Origin: Rhea pennata
Lineage: Eukaryota; Chordata; Aves; Rheiformes; Rheidae
Assembly (NCBI RefSeq): GCF_028389875.1
Contig: NC_084702.1
Coordinates: 63,032,553-63,096,552, forward strand
Direction of reading: 5' to 3'
DNA length: 64,000 nt
In this document: piece after piece, positions 38,601-52,200 of the stretch
Layout: each line of letters starts with the position of its first letter
Position numbering within the stretch: the stretch's first letter is position 1
The notes under the pieces: model-generated
The model's input: only the letters and a program-made list of their open reading frames with translations
What the model was told of the DNA's origin: nothing
Database searches by the model: none
Translations under genes and position numbers: made by a program

Positions 38601-41512
38601 TCATTGGCAGCTGTTGGTCGGTAGGTCAGTTCTGGGCTACTCACTCATTTTGACTACTGCAAATAAATATTCTGTTGATCTTCATCTCTTGTCTGTCTCC
38701 CACCTCTAGGTGTCAAAAGTCTGAACGCTTCCTCATTTTTATCTCTTTCCTCTTTTTCAACAGTTTCCTGTAATCCCAGAATCTCCTGTTTCCTCCTGCC
38801 TAAGAGGTGTTGATTCTATCACTATTTCTCTTTGTCTTTCTCTTTACTGCTCATGGAAGAAATGTTTCGGCACCTACTTTTCCATGAAATACAGCCTCTC
38901 TCTCATTGCAGACCCTCCCAGATTCTCTCTAGCAGCATGAGGTTGACCTGACTCTGTTTCTCTGAATCTTTTGCATACCTTCTTGCCCTAGATTGTACAT
39001 TCCAAAATGAGCAGAAAAGCAAACACGGTTGTCCTGGCCAAAAATAAAAGCAAAAATACATGTATGAGAGTAGGAAAATCTCAATTCTCCCTTGCCCTCA
39101 GTAGTAATTACCAGCTGTAAAGGTATGGCTCAGAATGACAGTATTTGTCTGGATGTGGGGATATTTCACAGTATCTCCTCTTAAATAAGAAGGTAAGCTA
39201 TGAAAGACTTTCTTTAATGAGCAGCACTTAGCTGAGCAACTGATCTGTTTTTGGAGATTGTGCCTCTGTGGTAGAAGTGACCATTCCTGTTTGACACCCT
39301 CTCCCCCCATTAACTTAGTTGTACATAAACATCTTTTGTAAAGAGATTCAACTTGACGTCTGTATCTGCAAATCATGTGCAGAAAGCAGTGATTTCTCCC
39401 TCTCCCCCCCCCCACCCCATAAATGTAAAGACTTTTCTCAGTCTCATGTTAGTTTTGTGGAGTTTCTCTAACCTAGCTCTTACTTGTGAGTTCAGTGTAG
39501 CATAAAGGGGCGGGGGGAGGGGGACAAAAAACCCAGGGTTAATAATCAAGCTATGTCAATATGTCAAATCAATCTCATTTGCCATACAGTCTCTGTTAAA
39601 GCCACCTAACCTTCTCCCAGTTTCTAAAATGGCATATCATTAGTTTAAAGGAGATCTTGTCCCTGACTAGAGACTAGGTGCGAGTCTTGTGTATCTTGGA
39701 GAATTGGAATAAACAATTTAGAAGAGGGCTTTTTAAACAGTACAGTCCCCAAACAATGATTCAGTAGCCTCCAAAGAGCTGAGGGGGCCATTGGGTTAAT
39801 TAAGGCATGTTTATGAAAAATAGAAGAGTGCATTACTTGGAACTACTTAAAATAGCAGAAATAAATATATTTCCTCGCCAGTGATGCTCTTTCACAAGAT
39901 ACTTAAGCAGGTGGTCTGAGACATGCCCAATCTGTCCCATCTTCCCTTCTCTTTGTGCCCTTGGTTGTAAGTAACTATTTTTTTTTTTCCTTATTGTAGC
40001 ATTAACAGCCAGGCACTCATCCAGATGAGTGAGATCTGAAAAACATGCTTCCTCCCTTCCCCCCCCTTCATTTCGGACAGGTTAGTATAAAAAACTAGAG
40101 TTATTACAAGGAAAGGAATAGAAGTATCTAGCCACGGGTAGGAAAAGAGCCAGAAACTCCAGACTCTTGTGTACCACACTTGATTCTAAACAGATAGTAT
40201 TGCATAAATGAAATGGTTAGAAATTTCAGGGATCTTTCAGATATAAAATGTAACAAATAATCTTTAAATTGAAGACCTTTCTAAAACTGTCTATAGACTT
40301 TATAGGAAAATGTTCCTGAATTCTAAATAGAGCACAGAGTATTTTCAGACCCTGAAACTGTCTCTTGTTGAACAACGGTCTCTGCTGCTCTTAAATATTG
40401 CGACAGCTCTGCCAGCTGTAACAGAGACTAATTCAGCTGTAAACAGTAGGATTTTTTTGTCTATTTAGATAAAAATATCCCATGTGGCTTGTTAGCAAAA
40501 CCAAATGGACACTGAAGTATCAGAATCAAAGCCCCTATACTTTAGCTTGAGCGCTTAACTCTAAAGTTACAAATGTGACAAATGTCACAAGTCAGGATGA
40601 TAGTGCAGTATTACATACACTGTATACCAAGATACATGACCTTTTTACAACACTTTTGTTTGTAGGACAAATTGTGGAACTTCAATTACTTTTCTGTGGT
40701 TTTCATCTGTTTAAATAATTCATAGTTCAATAAACTATTTAAAAAAATAAACTTTTTTATAAATTGGACTTTTTTGCCAAAGGAAGACTTCATACCTCAT
40801 GCCTTGTCTGAGATATCGATCTCTTGGCATTCCTCTTCTGTGGGTAGAGAACAGTCTTTAACAGTAATTTCCTCCCTAGCTCTCCTACTCTATAGGAGAG
40901 CTTTCTACCTTTTGTGTCACACCATGTTGTCTAGCATTATATGATTAAACAAGAGTTTTCTGAAAGCTATTGATATTGTGAATTGTCTATAGGCTTTTAA
41001 AGGAAACGGTACTATACCTGGCTTGAAATTGCAGATTCAAAAAGTTGGAAACTTTTTCTTGTGACAACAGCATAGATGTGTAATTTTTTTAACTAGCTTA
41101 GCTTCATTTTCTACAAGCATATATTGCCATGTTGTTAGTAGTTCTAGCTGGAAACCTTAAAAGCATTTCTTTCCTTCAGCCCCTGCACAGGCATTCAAAG
41201 ACCAGAGTCTTGCCTTCTTCCTTTTTGGCTCTTCTGCTCTCTTTTCCCCCCTTTCTGCCTCATCTGTTCTGTGCTCCTTTTTATCCTGTTCTATGCATAT
41301 GAAGGCTTTTCACCTTTCTTTCATAGTTAAAGTTTTCAAATTTCAGCAGTCTTTCATCCTGTTCAACTCCTGTAGTGTTTTGGGCTGACTAGAGTCCGTT
41401 TGCCTGAATGTTACACGAGACATGATGCCCTGAAGTCCTCTATGAAGTCTTGAATAGGCATCTCAAGCACTTTGCTGTGGGATTCCCTCCTTTAATCCAC
41501 CCCCTCCTCCCG

Positions 41513-41531
41513 CCCCCCCCCCCCCCCCCCC
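41513..41531 (+). repeat. C19 homopolymer
   Basis: Nineteen consecutive C are preceded by a further C/T-rich stretch (CCCCCTCCTCCCG). The run can form an i-motif or, on the other strand, a G-quadruplex. It lies in PLPP1 intron 1. Confidence 0.9.
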
Positions 41532-44500
41532 GTGATTAAAGGGGAGAGAGACCAGAAGATCAAGTAGTGGTATCAAAGGACCATCTGTCTCTTGCTGCTA
41601 ACTAGCAAAACAGCCTAGAATCTCTTAGTCACTAGTCCTTGACTAGATCAACTAGGCACATATTAACAGAAAATTGAGAAACTTGAACTCCAGTTCTGGT
41701 GAGCATAGAGCATGTGAAACCTCAAACAGTCTCTTAAGAGCTAAAGGTTGTGTGTTAGGGGAGGTGATTATAATGGATCAGTTATTACTCCCTTATGGTA
41801 TGAAGCTACCTCTAGGGGTGCTCTTCTGGTCCTTATCTCAGTTGCTGCTGCTACTGGCTAAATAAGGATTTGTCTAAAAGACTGCCTTTTGGCTTTCAGC
41901 CTTGTAATCTATCACTTGATCTCAGCTGTCTTTTCCTCCAGTTTACAAAAGCCCATTTATCAGAAGTTCAGTGCACAGTCTTAAAGGTCAGGGAGATGCT
42001 TGGCACTTGAGATGGTGATACTGGTTTATGTTATTATGTACACTAATGTTTGGTGCTTCTGTCCTAATGAAAACTTTGAGACTTTTATTTACATATACCA
42101 AGCATTATCTTGTATTCTCTCCCCATGAAATGAGCATCGTTGTTAAAAATACTAGTATTTGGTGTAGGCTAATACGGTTACTTCAGCAAAAAAACATTTC
42201 CTAAACTGAGCTGCTCACTGTTGGCAAACAGTTCATCACTTGGATTGATGTAAAAACTCTAATGGTCATATAAGAAATAGAGTATAGGATGGGTGACTGA
42301 CTTCTGTTGACCGTTTTTTACTTTCTCATATCCTTTCACTTTGGACTACACAAGCAAATTTTGCAGTCGCCTTGAAGCTGTCCTCATTTGACCCTTTCAT
42401 TGTTGCCCTCCCACTCTTCCCTTGATATATATCTTAACCTTAAAAGTGAAAACATGTTTTGTAGTTATAACTCCAGGTCATGTACACTATGCTAACAAAA
42501 GCACTTTCAAAATACTGCATAATGGAGTCAAATCATTTTGATTTAACAAAACAGTACTTCCTCCCCCCCCCCCCCAAAAAAAAAAAAAGAAAAAAGAAAA
42601 AGATGTAGGAAGGAATAAAAATGCTAGGAGAGTATTTAAATCTAGTGGCACCAGAAATTTGGATAACTCCTGGTTAAGTACAAGTTCTCACAAACTAGTT
42701 ATAAATTTCATGTGAAGGCTATTCAGTGAGAGGGGAAAAGAAAACTTAAATTGTTCTTGAGTCTTTTCCTCTTAGTTCTAGGTGTTCAGGTTTTATAAAA
42801 CTAACTGTGTCAACAATAAAAATTGAATGCCCCTAGTTTAAAAATAAAATGCTCTCCAGCTCATATGCTAACTGGACTGCAGAGTGAGTATGTTCCCTTT
42901 TGCTGCAATTACACAACAAGGTAAACATATTCAAACTGAGTTTCTTTTGCTAGTAGACTTAAAACACTCAGTCAAACTTAAGGTACCTTATCTACCTGCA
43001 TTGTATGTAATGGCCCTTTTGCAATTCTTCAAGGAATCTTTCTTGAAAAAAACGCATGACCCATAAAAGTGGGATTACTATTCCTTGTTGTTGTGAATCT
43101 GTGTATCTTGCTGGTGTGTTAAAAAAGAAAAGCTTGGAGTTCATGAACTAAAAATTCTGTAATATTTGTAAGCAAATTGCTGGAGCATATTCTAGTTTCT
43201 GTCATAGAGTACTTAACATATTTCAGCAGCTGACAAATTAAATAGCATGTCCTAATGAAATTAAAACTACAGATGTTCCTACTTTCCCTCCCCACCTCCC
43301 CTAAAAAGCAAACCACCCAGAAATCTTACTGTAAAACCTGAGCAATATAGACCAAAAAAAGGTTGAGCTATAAGGCTGAAAATGTAATGGGGTGAGGGGG
43401 AGGATGAGAAAACACTTCTTGGTGTTGAATTGTAGAAACTTCTAGTGAAGCAGGGTTTTTTTGTCTGCTAAGGATTCAGCTTCTGTAGAACACAAGCTGC
43501 TACTTAAACTAGCTGTGAGGATGTGGTATTTCCACATATGAAAGCTGATGGCCTCTTTGGGAAGACAGGACTGTATCAAATAGGTAGTAGCTCTGATAAT
43601 CCTTCATTCTGACAGTGGATATGGAATATCAGAGATACAGGAAACACAGACTGACTTACGTTAGTGGAATTTTGCTGTGACTTTGAGTAGAATGGAAAAC
43701 TGGCTTCAGCTATGCAGACATAGCAGTCCCCTTCCATCCGAATGAACTCAAGTGTGACTTCCTCTATGTTCGAAGGGCTGCATCTCTGTTTCAGCTACTT
43801 CTGCCATCTGTGCTCTGTCAAACTAAACCCCTCCCCCTCAAAGAAGGGAGAGGGAAAGCCTGTTTAGATGCAGTTGGCTCAAAGCTGTATCATAATCATT
43901 CACTGAAGAATTTGGGCTTAAAGTTGAAGAGTAGTTTCACTCGCAGTAGCATTTTATGAGATGTTAAGCATCTGCTGAAGTGCTTTGCTGCATCAGTGTG
44001 CCCAGTTGTTGAGGCAAAGTGTGGATAGTCCTTAAGATTTTTGAATGTTTTGTGGAACAAATTGTCTGCATCGTAGGAGGTTATGTGAAAACAGTTGGGA
44101 AGGATTGTAAGGAGGCTGGGGTATTGCGGAGCATGAGCTCAGTTTCAGAATGCGGACAGCGTGTTTTCATGCTGCTCTTGATTCTGCGAGAACATGGCCA
44201 CCTGATACCACTGCTGCCTTAGCAAAGCTGTGAGTGCAATAGCTTTGTATTTTACTCTCACCACTAGCTTCTGCACTGCGATTTACCAAGCCACATAAGG
44301 GGAGAGGATTCATCTCTTTATCCTTGCTGCTTCCCTCTATTCCCTTTCCTCTGATGAGTCTATAGGAATGAGTTTCTTAAACACTTAAGGTGTGACTTAA
44401 CATGAGACCTATGAACGTCTGATAGCGTCATCTTAACAAGTGTAAAGAACTTGTTTGAAATGTGATTGTTCTGAGTACAGTAGCTTGTTTATATCTTAAT

Positions 44501-45629
44501 TGCAATTTCTTCTGCTCCAGTAATTGCACCTGTCACTTAACTTCACTATTTGCATGTAGACCACCTATACAAAAAATTGTATAATACATGAATACTGGAG
44601 AGGATGCAAAGATGTCTTTTAATCTTGTTTTAAATCAAGGTCTATTTTTTGTTTTGAATTTTGGGCTTTGTGCAATTATTACAGCACTTTCAAAATTGTA
44701 CTGTTCATCCAGTACTTGTTTGGGGGGAAGACAGGAAAGGATGAAAAAAGTAAAACAACAAATTCAGGTTTCCTGAGCACTCTTGGAAATGCTTATTCTC
44801 CAGTTGATTCTGCTTGTACAGAAATAAAGTACAGACTTGGATGTAATTTTCAGGGGTCTTAATGGCTTCTTCTGGGCTTGACTTGCCATGTAGTGAGGAT
44901 CAGCTTACAAGAGAAGGAATAGGGTATATTAGTGTATATTCAGAGAGCTGTCACTTGTACTCTGCACCTTAGGTCCCGATTTTTGTGTTAACAGTGTAAC
45001 TAATTGGATGCAGAAAACCCCAAAGCTGTGTGAGATTGACTTTGTCTCATTTATTACCTTGAGTTGCAGTCCTTTTTCAAAATGTCCCATGTCCCGTTGG
45101 TGTCTCTTGTTCCCTTTACCTGCATGAAAACTACTTGCATGAAATCTTTACTTCCGTACTCTGAAAAGTCTGTGTGTAACAATTTTATCTGTAAACACTG
45201 ACCACCTTATAGTTTATAGAACAGGGCTAGCAATTCAAGTGCAAGCCAATGTCATGGGAGGTGGTGACTGAGAGGAGTAGGGCACAGAAGGCAATCTGCC
45301 CTCAATAGCTAGTCAGTTGTGTGAGTGGCATTACCAAATTCTTGAATATAATCTTGGTTCAGTGTGTGGCAACTTTTCTTACTGATGAAAGGACTGTGAA
45401 CTCTGTACTTAACTTCTGTATTTGGTGGGTGACATTACAGACTTTTTGAGTTAGAAGAAATCAAACTTCTATAAAAAAGGGTTTGGTAAGCATGTGCATT
45501 GCATGATCCTTCATTTGCTATGACCTGGAAAATCTGAGTTTTGCATGTTTGGTAGCTTCCTCCATGCATGTTTAAAAGTGAATTTTGATTTAACAACATG
45601 TATCTCTTTTGTTTTCCTTCCCCCAACAG

Positions 45630-45784
45630 CTGGCTTACCCCTTGGTGTTCTAAACTTGGCCAAAATAAAACCGTATCAGAGAGGCTTTTTCTGTAATGAT
45701 GACAGCATCAAGTATCCGTTCCATGACAGTACCATCACATCCACTGTCCTCTACACAGTGGGGTTCACCCTGCCCATTTTCTCT
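45630..45784 (+). CDS. PLPP1: PLPP1 alternative exon 2a (isoform-2 type)
   Basis: This 155-nt exon encodes residues 20-71 when joined to exon 1. It begins AGLPLGVLNLAKIKPYQRGF (first Ala split with exon 1), contains FFCNDDSIKYPFHDSTITST and ends in a hydrophobic stretch, TVGFTLPIFS. It corresponds to the human PLPP1 isoform 2 version (…PFQRGFFCKDNSINYPYHDST…). It supplies the rest of helix 1, the first extracellular loop and the start of helix 2. The acceptor is CCCCAACAG and the donor is TCT|GTAAGT. It starts in phase 1 and ends at a codon boundary, so it splices in frame to exon 3. It is clearly a diverged duplicate of exon 2b: QRG.FC.D.SI.YP and TI are shared. Confidence 0.94.
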
Positions 45785-48700
45785 GTAAGTAGATAAAATA
45801 TAGGCAGCTTTGGGGATGGGGGTAAAACCTGTGCCTTCCAAGAGCTCAGCACTGTGACTGAGTTACAGCTAGCAGGAGAGGCTATAAAAACAAAATCCCA
45901 TATTTGTGCAATCCTATGCATGTGAAAGGTGTGGTTTGCTAATTTGGAACTAATCTCTTAACTGCCATTATCTCTAATCTGTTTTTTTCTTTTTTTTTCT
46001 TTCTTTTTTTTTTTTTTTTTTGAGGAGCAGAAAGAGGATTTTAAGTGTAATACTTAGACAAGATTTTTACATTTTGGGGGGAAAGTACTATTGGCTTCTG
46101 TAAATGTTATGGAATAAATAGTCATTTCTTGTTCAGAACGGTTAGTCTGATAAATCAAACACTTGATGTTAAAATTTAGATTTGTGTGTTCTACTAAAGT
46201 AAAATGTCCCTTCTGTGTACTTTCTACAGAACTAATATAATTAATTTGGACTTGAGGGACTTTTTTGAGCCTTAAAAAAGGGGGAGGGGGGGAGAAAAAA
46301 GCATGGTGACCTCTTAACTCTTTCAGAATGGAGTAGAGGCTAAAAATTCAGTTCCTTCCCCAAAAGGGGCTCACTGTTTTCAGTATCACATGAATATTTA
46401 TTTTTGTATTTATTTAACTCTACAGAAGATTTTTATCTATATTTTAAGCTTGATTCTATCCAAGTTTTCCATAAGGCTTGATCAGCTGGTTTGGAGAGAT
46501 ACAGGCTTTAACTATTCAGAATAGTCTTCAAGCTGAAATTACATCTCATCTTTCTGCAGTGATTGGCCAAACCATGCTAGAGATATGGTCGTGCTGGTCT
46601 TCTGCGAGACTTGCAGACTAATTTACTCATGATAGAGTACTAAAAGTGCTTAAAGGATGGAAGCAGCTATTTAAAACAAAAATATCTCTGGAACTTCTAT
46701 GCATTGTTGCTCTAACTTTCCCTTAAATACTTTTATTAAAGCTTGCATTAGTCTTTTATAGTGTAAATAGAGGGTAGACTCAACAAGTGTTATCATTAAG
46801 TATTTAACTTGTGGGGAAAATGGTTTAAAGTTTTCAGTTTGATACATACTGACAGGTCTTCAGCAGGACTATGCGAACTTTCTGCGGAAGGGTTCTTGTG
46901 TATCTTAATTGTAGTTGCTAGTTCACCTGCACACCTAACACTTCTCCATGCTGTTTCAGACCTCTGACTGCAATTGAATGCTGCTTTAATCTGTTGAACT
47001 GCTTGATTTTTATCTTCCAATTTCAGATTTCATATAGTTGTTTCTGTAATCTAATGTTGAATGTGTATTTTCTTCTGATCTAAAATTTGGGAGAAACATC
47101 TTTTTTTTTTTTTTACTGTAACTTATTTAAAAAAACAAAACTTAGGGAATTATGCAGACACCTATTTAACAGCTAAGGTATCTAAAATTTTAAATTAGGA
47201 CAAGACTCGCCGGGGATTCCTGTCTGTTCTGTTAATATTTTGCTTTTAACAAATTTTCTCTGCATCCTACAAAAGTATTGCCTGCCTATGTGCAGGGAGT
47301 CAGATTACATGGTTGTAACAATCACTTGTGGACTTCCATGTTGTAGAAGTTAACGTTTCTAAAGAGTTTGTAGTTATGTAACAGCAGTATGTGTTATTCA
47401 GATCAGTTTTCTTCAAGCTGAGTGTTTTGAAAACCTTATAAATAATGTGTGTTTTTTTTTTCCCAGTGCCTAATGGGTAGGGGAAGGTAATTAATATACT
47501 AAGCCAGACAGTTTTCTTAGTTTCAGTTTTAGATTATTGGACTGTTAGTGCAACAGATCTGATACCTTATAGGTAGGTTTCAAATTTGTGGAGCTAATGA
47601 TGTCTGTAACTAATAACTCCTTGTAAAACATTGTTTTCTGAAAATAATGACTATTACTATTAGACATAAGTAAACTAAAGGTGATATGCCCTGTATAAAG
47701 GGGTGGGGAGAATCTAAAGAAGTTAGTATTAAAATTTTATGATCATTCCTTCTTACAGGTGGCTAAAGAACTGTCTGCAGACATCTCTTGGGATTTAAGA
47801 CAATTCCATTTCCCTCCCCTTCCAAGTTTCAGCAATGTAATACAATGTCCTTTATGGCTATTGAAAGTTTAGGTTTTTAGATGGATTGTAAGATTATACA
47901 TTGGACAAATTACTGATGTTTTTAATTTCTACTGAGTGTAACTTCAACCTTGCCCCTATTCACAGTAGAAGGAGAAATTTATCAGGCTGGGAATAGGAGA
48001 ATCAGACTTTCAGATTTGTTCTTGCTTTGAACTAGCTCAGTGGAGGCTTGAGACTTCCAAGTCAGCCAAAGTTTTTTTTTTTTTTTTTTTTTTTCTTTTT
48101 TAGTAGTAGTAGTATGCTCCAGATTCAGGATCCTCAGCAAGGACACAGCTGGCTCATAAAAACATATTGAACAGTATAACTATGATCATTCCATATCTAG
48201 TCAAAATGTTATTGTGACCTAAGACACTTCTGAAAAGACGAGATGCCTTCATGAAGGAATTGGTGTTAACAGTAGCATCTAATACTAAGCAAATAAGAGC
48301 TGATAAACTGCTTTTTTTTGTGCAAACTTTTTTCTGTTATAGTAAATGAACAGCCTCTTTGTTTGTAACTAGAACTTACAGCTTGGCTCTTTCACATCAC
48401 AAAGTAGAAAGAACTTGTGGGAGGAAACTGAGGGAAGTAAAAGGTAACACATAGTTGCAGTGTGTGGTGTGAGGTGTGTGTTTTTTGATTGTTTCTCTTA
48501 GGTTAATGAATAGTTTAGCAGTCATAGCCCTTCCCCTTAGGGACACCTGTACACTATTGAATGCTGACCCAGTTATTAAGGTCTTAGCCCCTAAAGCCTC
48601 ATGAACTGAAGCAGAAATGCTCAGGATTTTGAGTGTACCTCTTGCTAGGGCTTTACTATCTTCACAGTGCAATAAGAAATTGCCTGAACATGTTACGGTA

Positions 48701-50382
48701 TAGTAAGTCCTGTTTGGGTCAGTAGTTAGAGGTAGGCCTGTAGAGGGGTATATTTTCCACGTATACCCCCAGCCCTGAAACTCTAAAACTTCTGAAAACT
48801 ACCTCACAAAACATGCAGTAATGAGGATGGCATAGATACTCTGTTGTTTAAAAAGTCTGGAAGAAACTTTCATGGAAGAAATTAAGCTGCCTGAACACTG
48901 TATCTTAAAATCTTCAGAAAATGTTTTGAAGATATCTGTAGAACATGCTAGAGAAACTTGTAATGCTCTTCAGAAGAGGAGATATAATAATGCTCCTTAA
49001 ATTCATAGTTTGATTTGTAGCTATGCCGTATGAAACTTAAAGACTCAAGTCAAGAAAGAAACTGGGAAGAGCTGATGTTGATGATTATTTTCCAGGTGAC
49101 ACTTCATAGTACCCTACTGCTCAAGCTTCAGAATTGTTTCCTGTGTCTGGATGAGAAGCATGTAGTGTGTGTGTGTTGGGGGGGAATGTTTCTTTTATGT
49201 ATTTATTTATTTTTATTTCTAGGTTTGGAGGTTTAGGAGGCAAATAAGACTTGGAGTGTTCTGGAGAAATGAATTTATTTAGGCTACTCTTCTGAGCTGC
49301 TCATGCCTGAGGTGATGGACAGATCACATAACTAAGATGGTCTTTCTGACACTCCTACCTTCCTCCCCTTCCCCGAGTGAGCCTCTTCAGAGGCATAAAG
49401 AAATGATATGCTTAACCCATTCCAAATAATGGGGTAATGTCCTTACAGATTGCAACTTGAGTATTAAAAGGAATCTCTAAAAAGCTGTACTTGATCTGGT
49501 ATTTCTGATCTCTATCTCTGCATGGGGTTAACTCCTGTATAGTATAAATAGGAGGGTATGTATAGCATAAATGAAGGATGAATGCTAGCGCTGTTCTCTT
49601 GTGGCAAGATCAAAGAGCCTTTCTGGCTGAATATGTCTTGTTCAGATGGCCTTTTCTAATGACTTCATCTCTGAATCAATTCTCCCTTCCTCCAGTCCTG
49701 TTGCTTCTTAAAACTGCTCTCTTCAGTGACAGCCTTGCAGCTTCTCCTAGACCTAAGGTTAGGTGGGGAAGGAGTCAGAGCTTGGCCTGGCTGCTCGGTT
49801 TGAGAGCTGAAGGGAAGCAACCTCTGGGTGAGTTCCTATATGCTGGACTGATTCATCAGAGGATTAAGGTTCAGTAGTTCTAACTCGGGCAAACTGCCTC
49901 AATCTGCTGCTGGGAAACATAGCAGTTGGCTACAACTTGCTACTAAACCAATTAGTGCAGATGTTGATGTTCCTGACTTTTAAACAGGGAAAATGTTTAG
50001 TCTTTGGAATAAGTTCATTTCTGAGTGCTAGTGCTTGTGTCTTGGGAGTAAGTTGTATTAGGGAATGTGGAATTCCTTCACCTTGAAGACATAAGACATC
50101 AAAAAATAGGTGGTCATGTCATTTTTTTTTCCTAGTTTGATTTGGCAAAGGCTGATGTCTTCAGTACCATGATGCGTTCCCTAAAGGGACCCACTAGCTT
50201 TGTTCTTTTGCCAAGAGGACCAAAGATTAACCTATTACGTGTTAGGCTTGACATTTACAAGAATGTCTCTTTTTACCACATGTCTAAATGTTGTCATTGT
50301 AACTCTTCCTAGGAGTAATAATAGCAATGGTAATACTCTGGAGACTATCTACTATTCTCTGACTTTATGTTTAACTTTTTTT

Positions 50383-50401
50383 TATATATATATATATATA
50401 A
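50383..50401. repeat. (TA)9 microsatellite
   Basis: A short uninterrupted TA dinucleotide repeat follows a T run. It is low-complexity intronic sequence with no function visible. Confidence 0.85.
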
Positions 50402-51984
50402 GCAGGATCTATTTTGCAAAATTAAATCTTTGATTAAAAGTAGCTATTGATTAAGGAAGCAAGCACCTGTTGGGGTAATTAATACCTTTCCTGAGCAACA
50501 AACATAGCTGCTATTGAGGTAAGGACTGACAAAATAGGGGGCTGTAATGAAGCCTACCTAAGACTGTTACATTGGTTGATATGTATTTTGTTTGCAGTCA
50601 TGCCATAACTTTACTAATAGTTCTGCAATTAATTTAAATTTAACCTTTTTGAGCAATGTTGATCCTTAACAGATTATGAAATTCATCTACTGGATATAAA
50701 TTTGCCAGTTTGTACAAATACAGATGAGTATCATTTTTGAGAACCCAATCTTTTGTAATTATTCTAAGGAATAAACAGTTAATTTGTGTTTGCCCAAACT
50801 CTGTTTAAAGCCAGCATAATGTTTATGCTGCGTACAGAGTTAACTAAAGGGACTAATACACTTTGGTTAAACTGATGGGTGAGAACAGTGCTGTAGGGGA
50901 TAAAGTTCAGAAATGGCAGTAGCTACATCCAGCTTTCTGGTCCAGCTTCACTCCATTCTGTGGCAAGAATGTGTTGAAGATTTTGATTTGAAATCCTTAA
51001 TCGGGGAAATACTATGCAGAGAGGTTGTTTTTACTCTTTTCTGTTAGGGACAGCTGAATTAAAAAATGCAGTAGTTTATCTTGGTAAACCATGGCGTGAT
51101 GGTGTAAGCTTACTTCTTGCTAGATGCACTCCTGGTGTCTAAAGGTCTGTAAGATAAGGAAAGTAGCATTATTCTGATACTGAGGAGAAGCTGAAGTCTG
51201 ACTCTCTTCTGCAAAGAGCTGTACATTGCCATAACCAGCTCTTGCAGAATGTGAGCTCTTGTATAGAGCAATGCTCAACTCCTGTAAGTTCTAAACAGGG
51301 TGTTATAGACTTGTTTCCGGACAATTTCTGGTGTTGTACAGATTAATACTATGCATGTTTCTACTGATGCAATTAGTAGAATGAACTCCTATAAAAAAGA
51401 GGCAGGGGAAGTAATGTGAATTTGTGCTTTTGATTTCTGATGAAAGGAGATTTAAAATCTTAAAATACAAATATTGCTTGTGCCTTCCCCTCCCCCCCTT
51501 GCATAAAATTCAAGGCTTTCTCTCTCCCAAGTCTAAATGAAAATGGTGGTGACTTTTTTGAAGAGCTAGGAGAAAGGATAAGAAAGTCTTTTAATCTACA
51601 CCTCTAAATTCTGGAGGAAAAATATTACTACCTACTGTTTGAGCATAGGTTTCATACAAAATAGCTTTATACATCTATCTGCTGTTTCCTGGTATCTGTC
51701 ATTTCTCCCCTCTACCCAATCTGTCTAACACACTTCTCTTCTAGAATGAAGGTCTGTGTCAGTGGCTGATCAGAAGTGGTGGAAAATGAGACCAGGAGGA
51801 AGATGGAGTTTCCAGACTAAACGAACATAAAAAATTGTTATTTAGATCTGTAGTTTCAAATGATTACCTCCCTAAAATCTTAGGGAAATAAATCATGGAA
51901 TTAGTGGGAGAATCTTGTGTAAATGAAATATAAGAATTAAATCCTTCCCAGATCTTGCAGGAGGAAAAGGTAACAAATAAAGTT

Positions 51985-52200
51985 CCACAGGACTTGCACT
52001 GTTCAGTGTAGTCAAAAATGCCATGGATGACTGTGTACCATGAGATAACAAAGTTGCTTATTCACACCAGTGAAGATAAAAGGGTGGCTACTAAGATTGC
52101 AGGGAACCTGGTGTGACTGAGACTGGACAATAACATGGCGAGTGAAATTCAATGTAGATATGTCAGGTGATGTCTTTTGTTGGGAATGTAGGATGTGTTA
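51985..52200 (+). repeat. Ancient CR1/L3-type LINE ORF2 remnant
   Basis: On the + strand the segment contains GGACTTGCACTGTTCAG near its start, GATAACAAAGTTGCTTATTC in the middle and GAGTGAAATTCAATGTAGAT near 52139. The order and spacing match the reverse-transcriptase region of amniote CR1/L3 elements (motifs around ALFNIFIND, DDTKL and MKFNVDKC). The catalytic part is degraded: the aspartate-pair region no longer reads as an open frame, so the copy is dead. Decayed sequence may continue toward 52.4 kb. Confidence 0.55.

Larger units (their letters stand above)
29698..45629 (+). other. PLPP1: PLPP1 intron 1 (up to alternative exon 2a)
   Basis: About 15.9 kb of non-coding DNA with GTAGGT donor and a strong pyrimidine-rich acceptor (TTTTGTTTTCCTTCCCCCAACAG). 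Its first 130 bp are still CpG island and include a G25 run. A TG-rich microsatellite lies at about 29917-29940. A tRNA-derived SINE is at about 35.6 kb and a C19 run at 41.5 kb. No nested gene was recognised. Several simple T, G or C homopolymers are scattered through it. Confidence 0.85.
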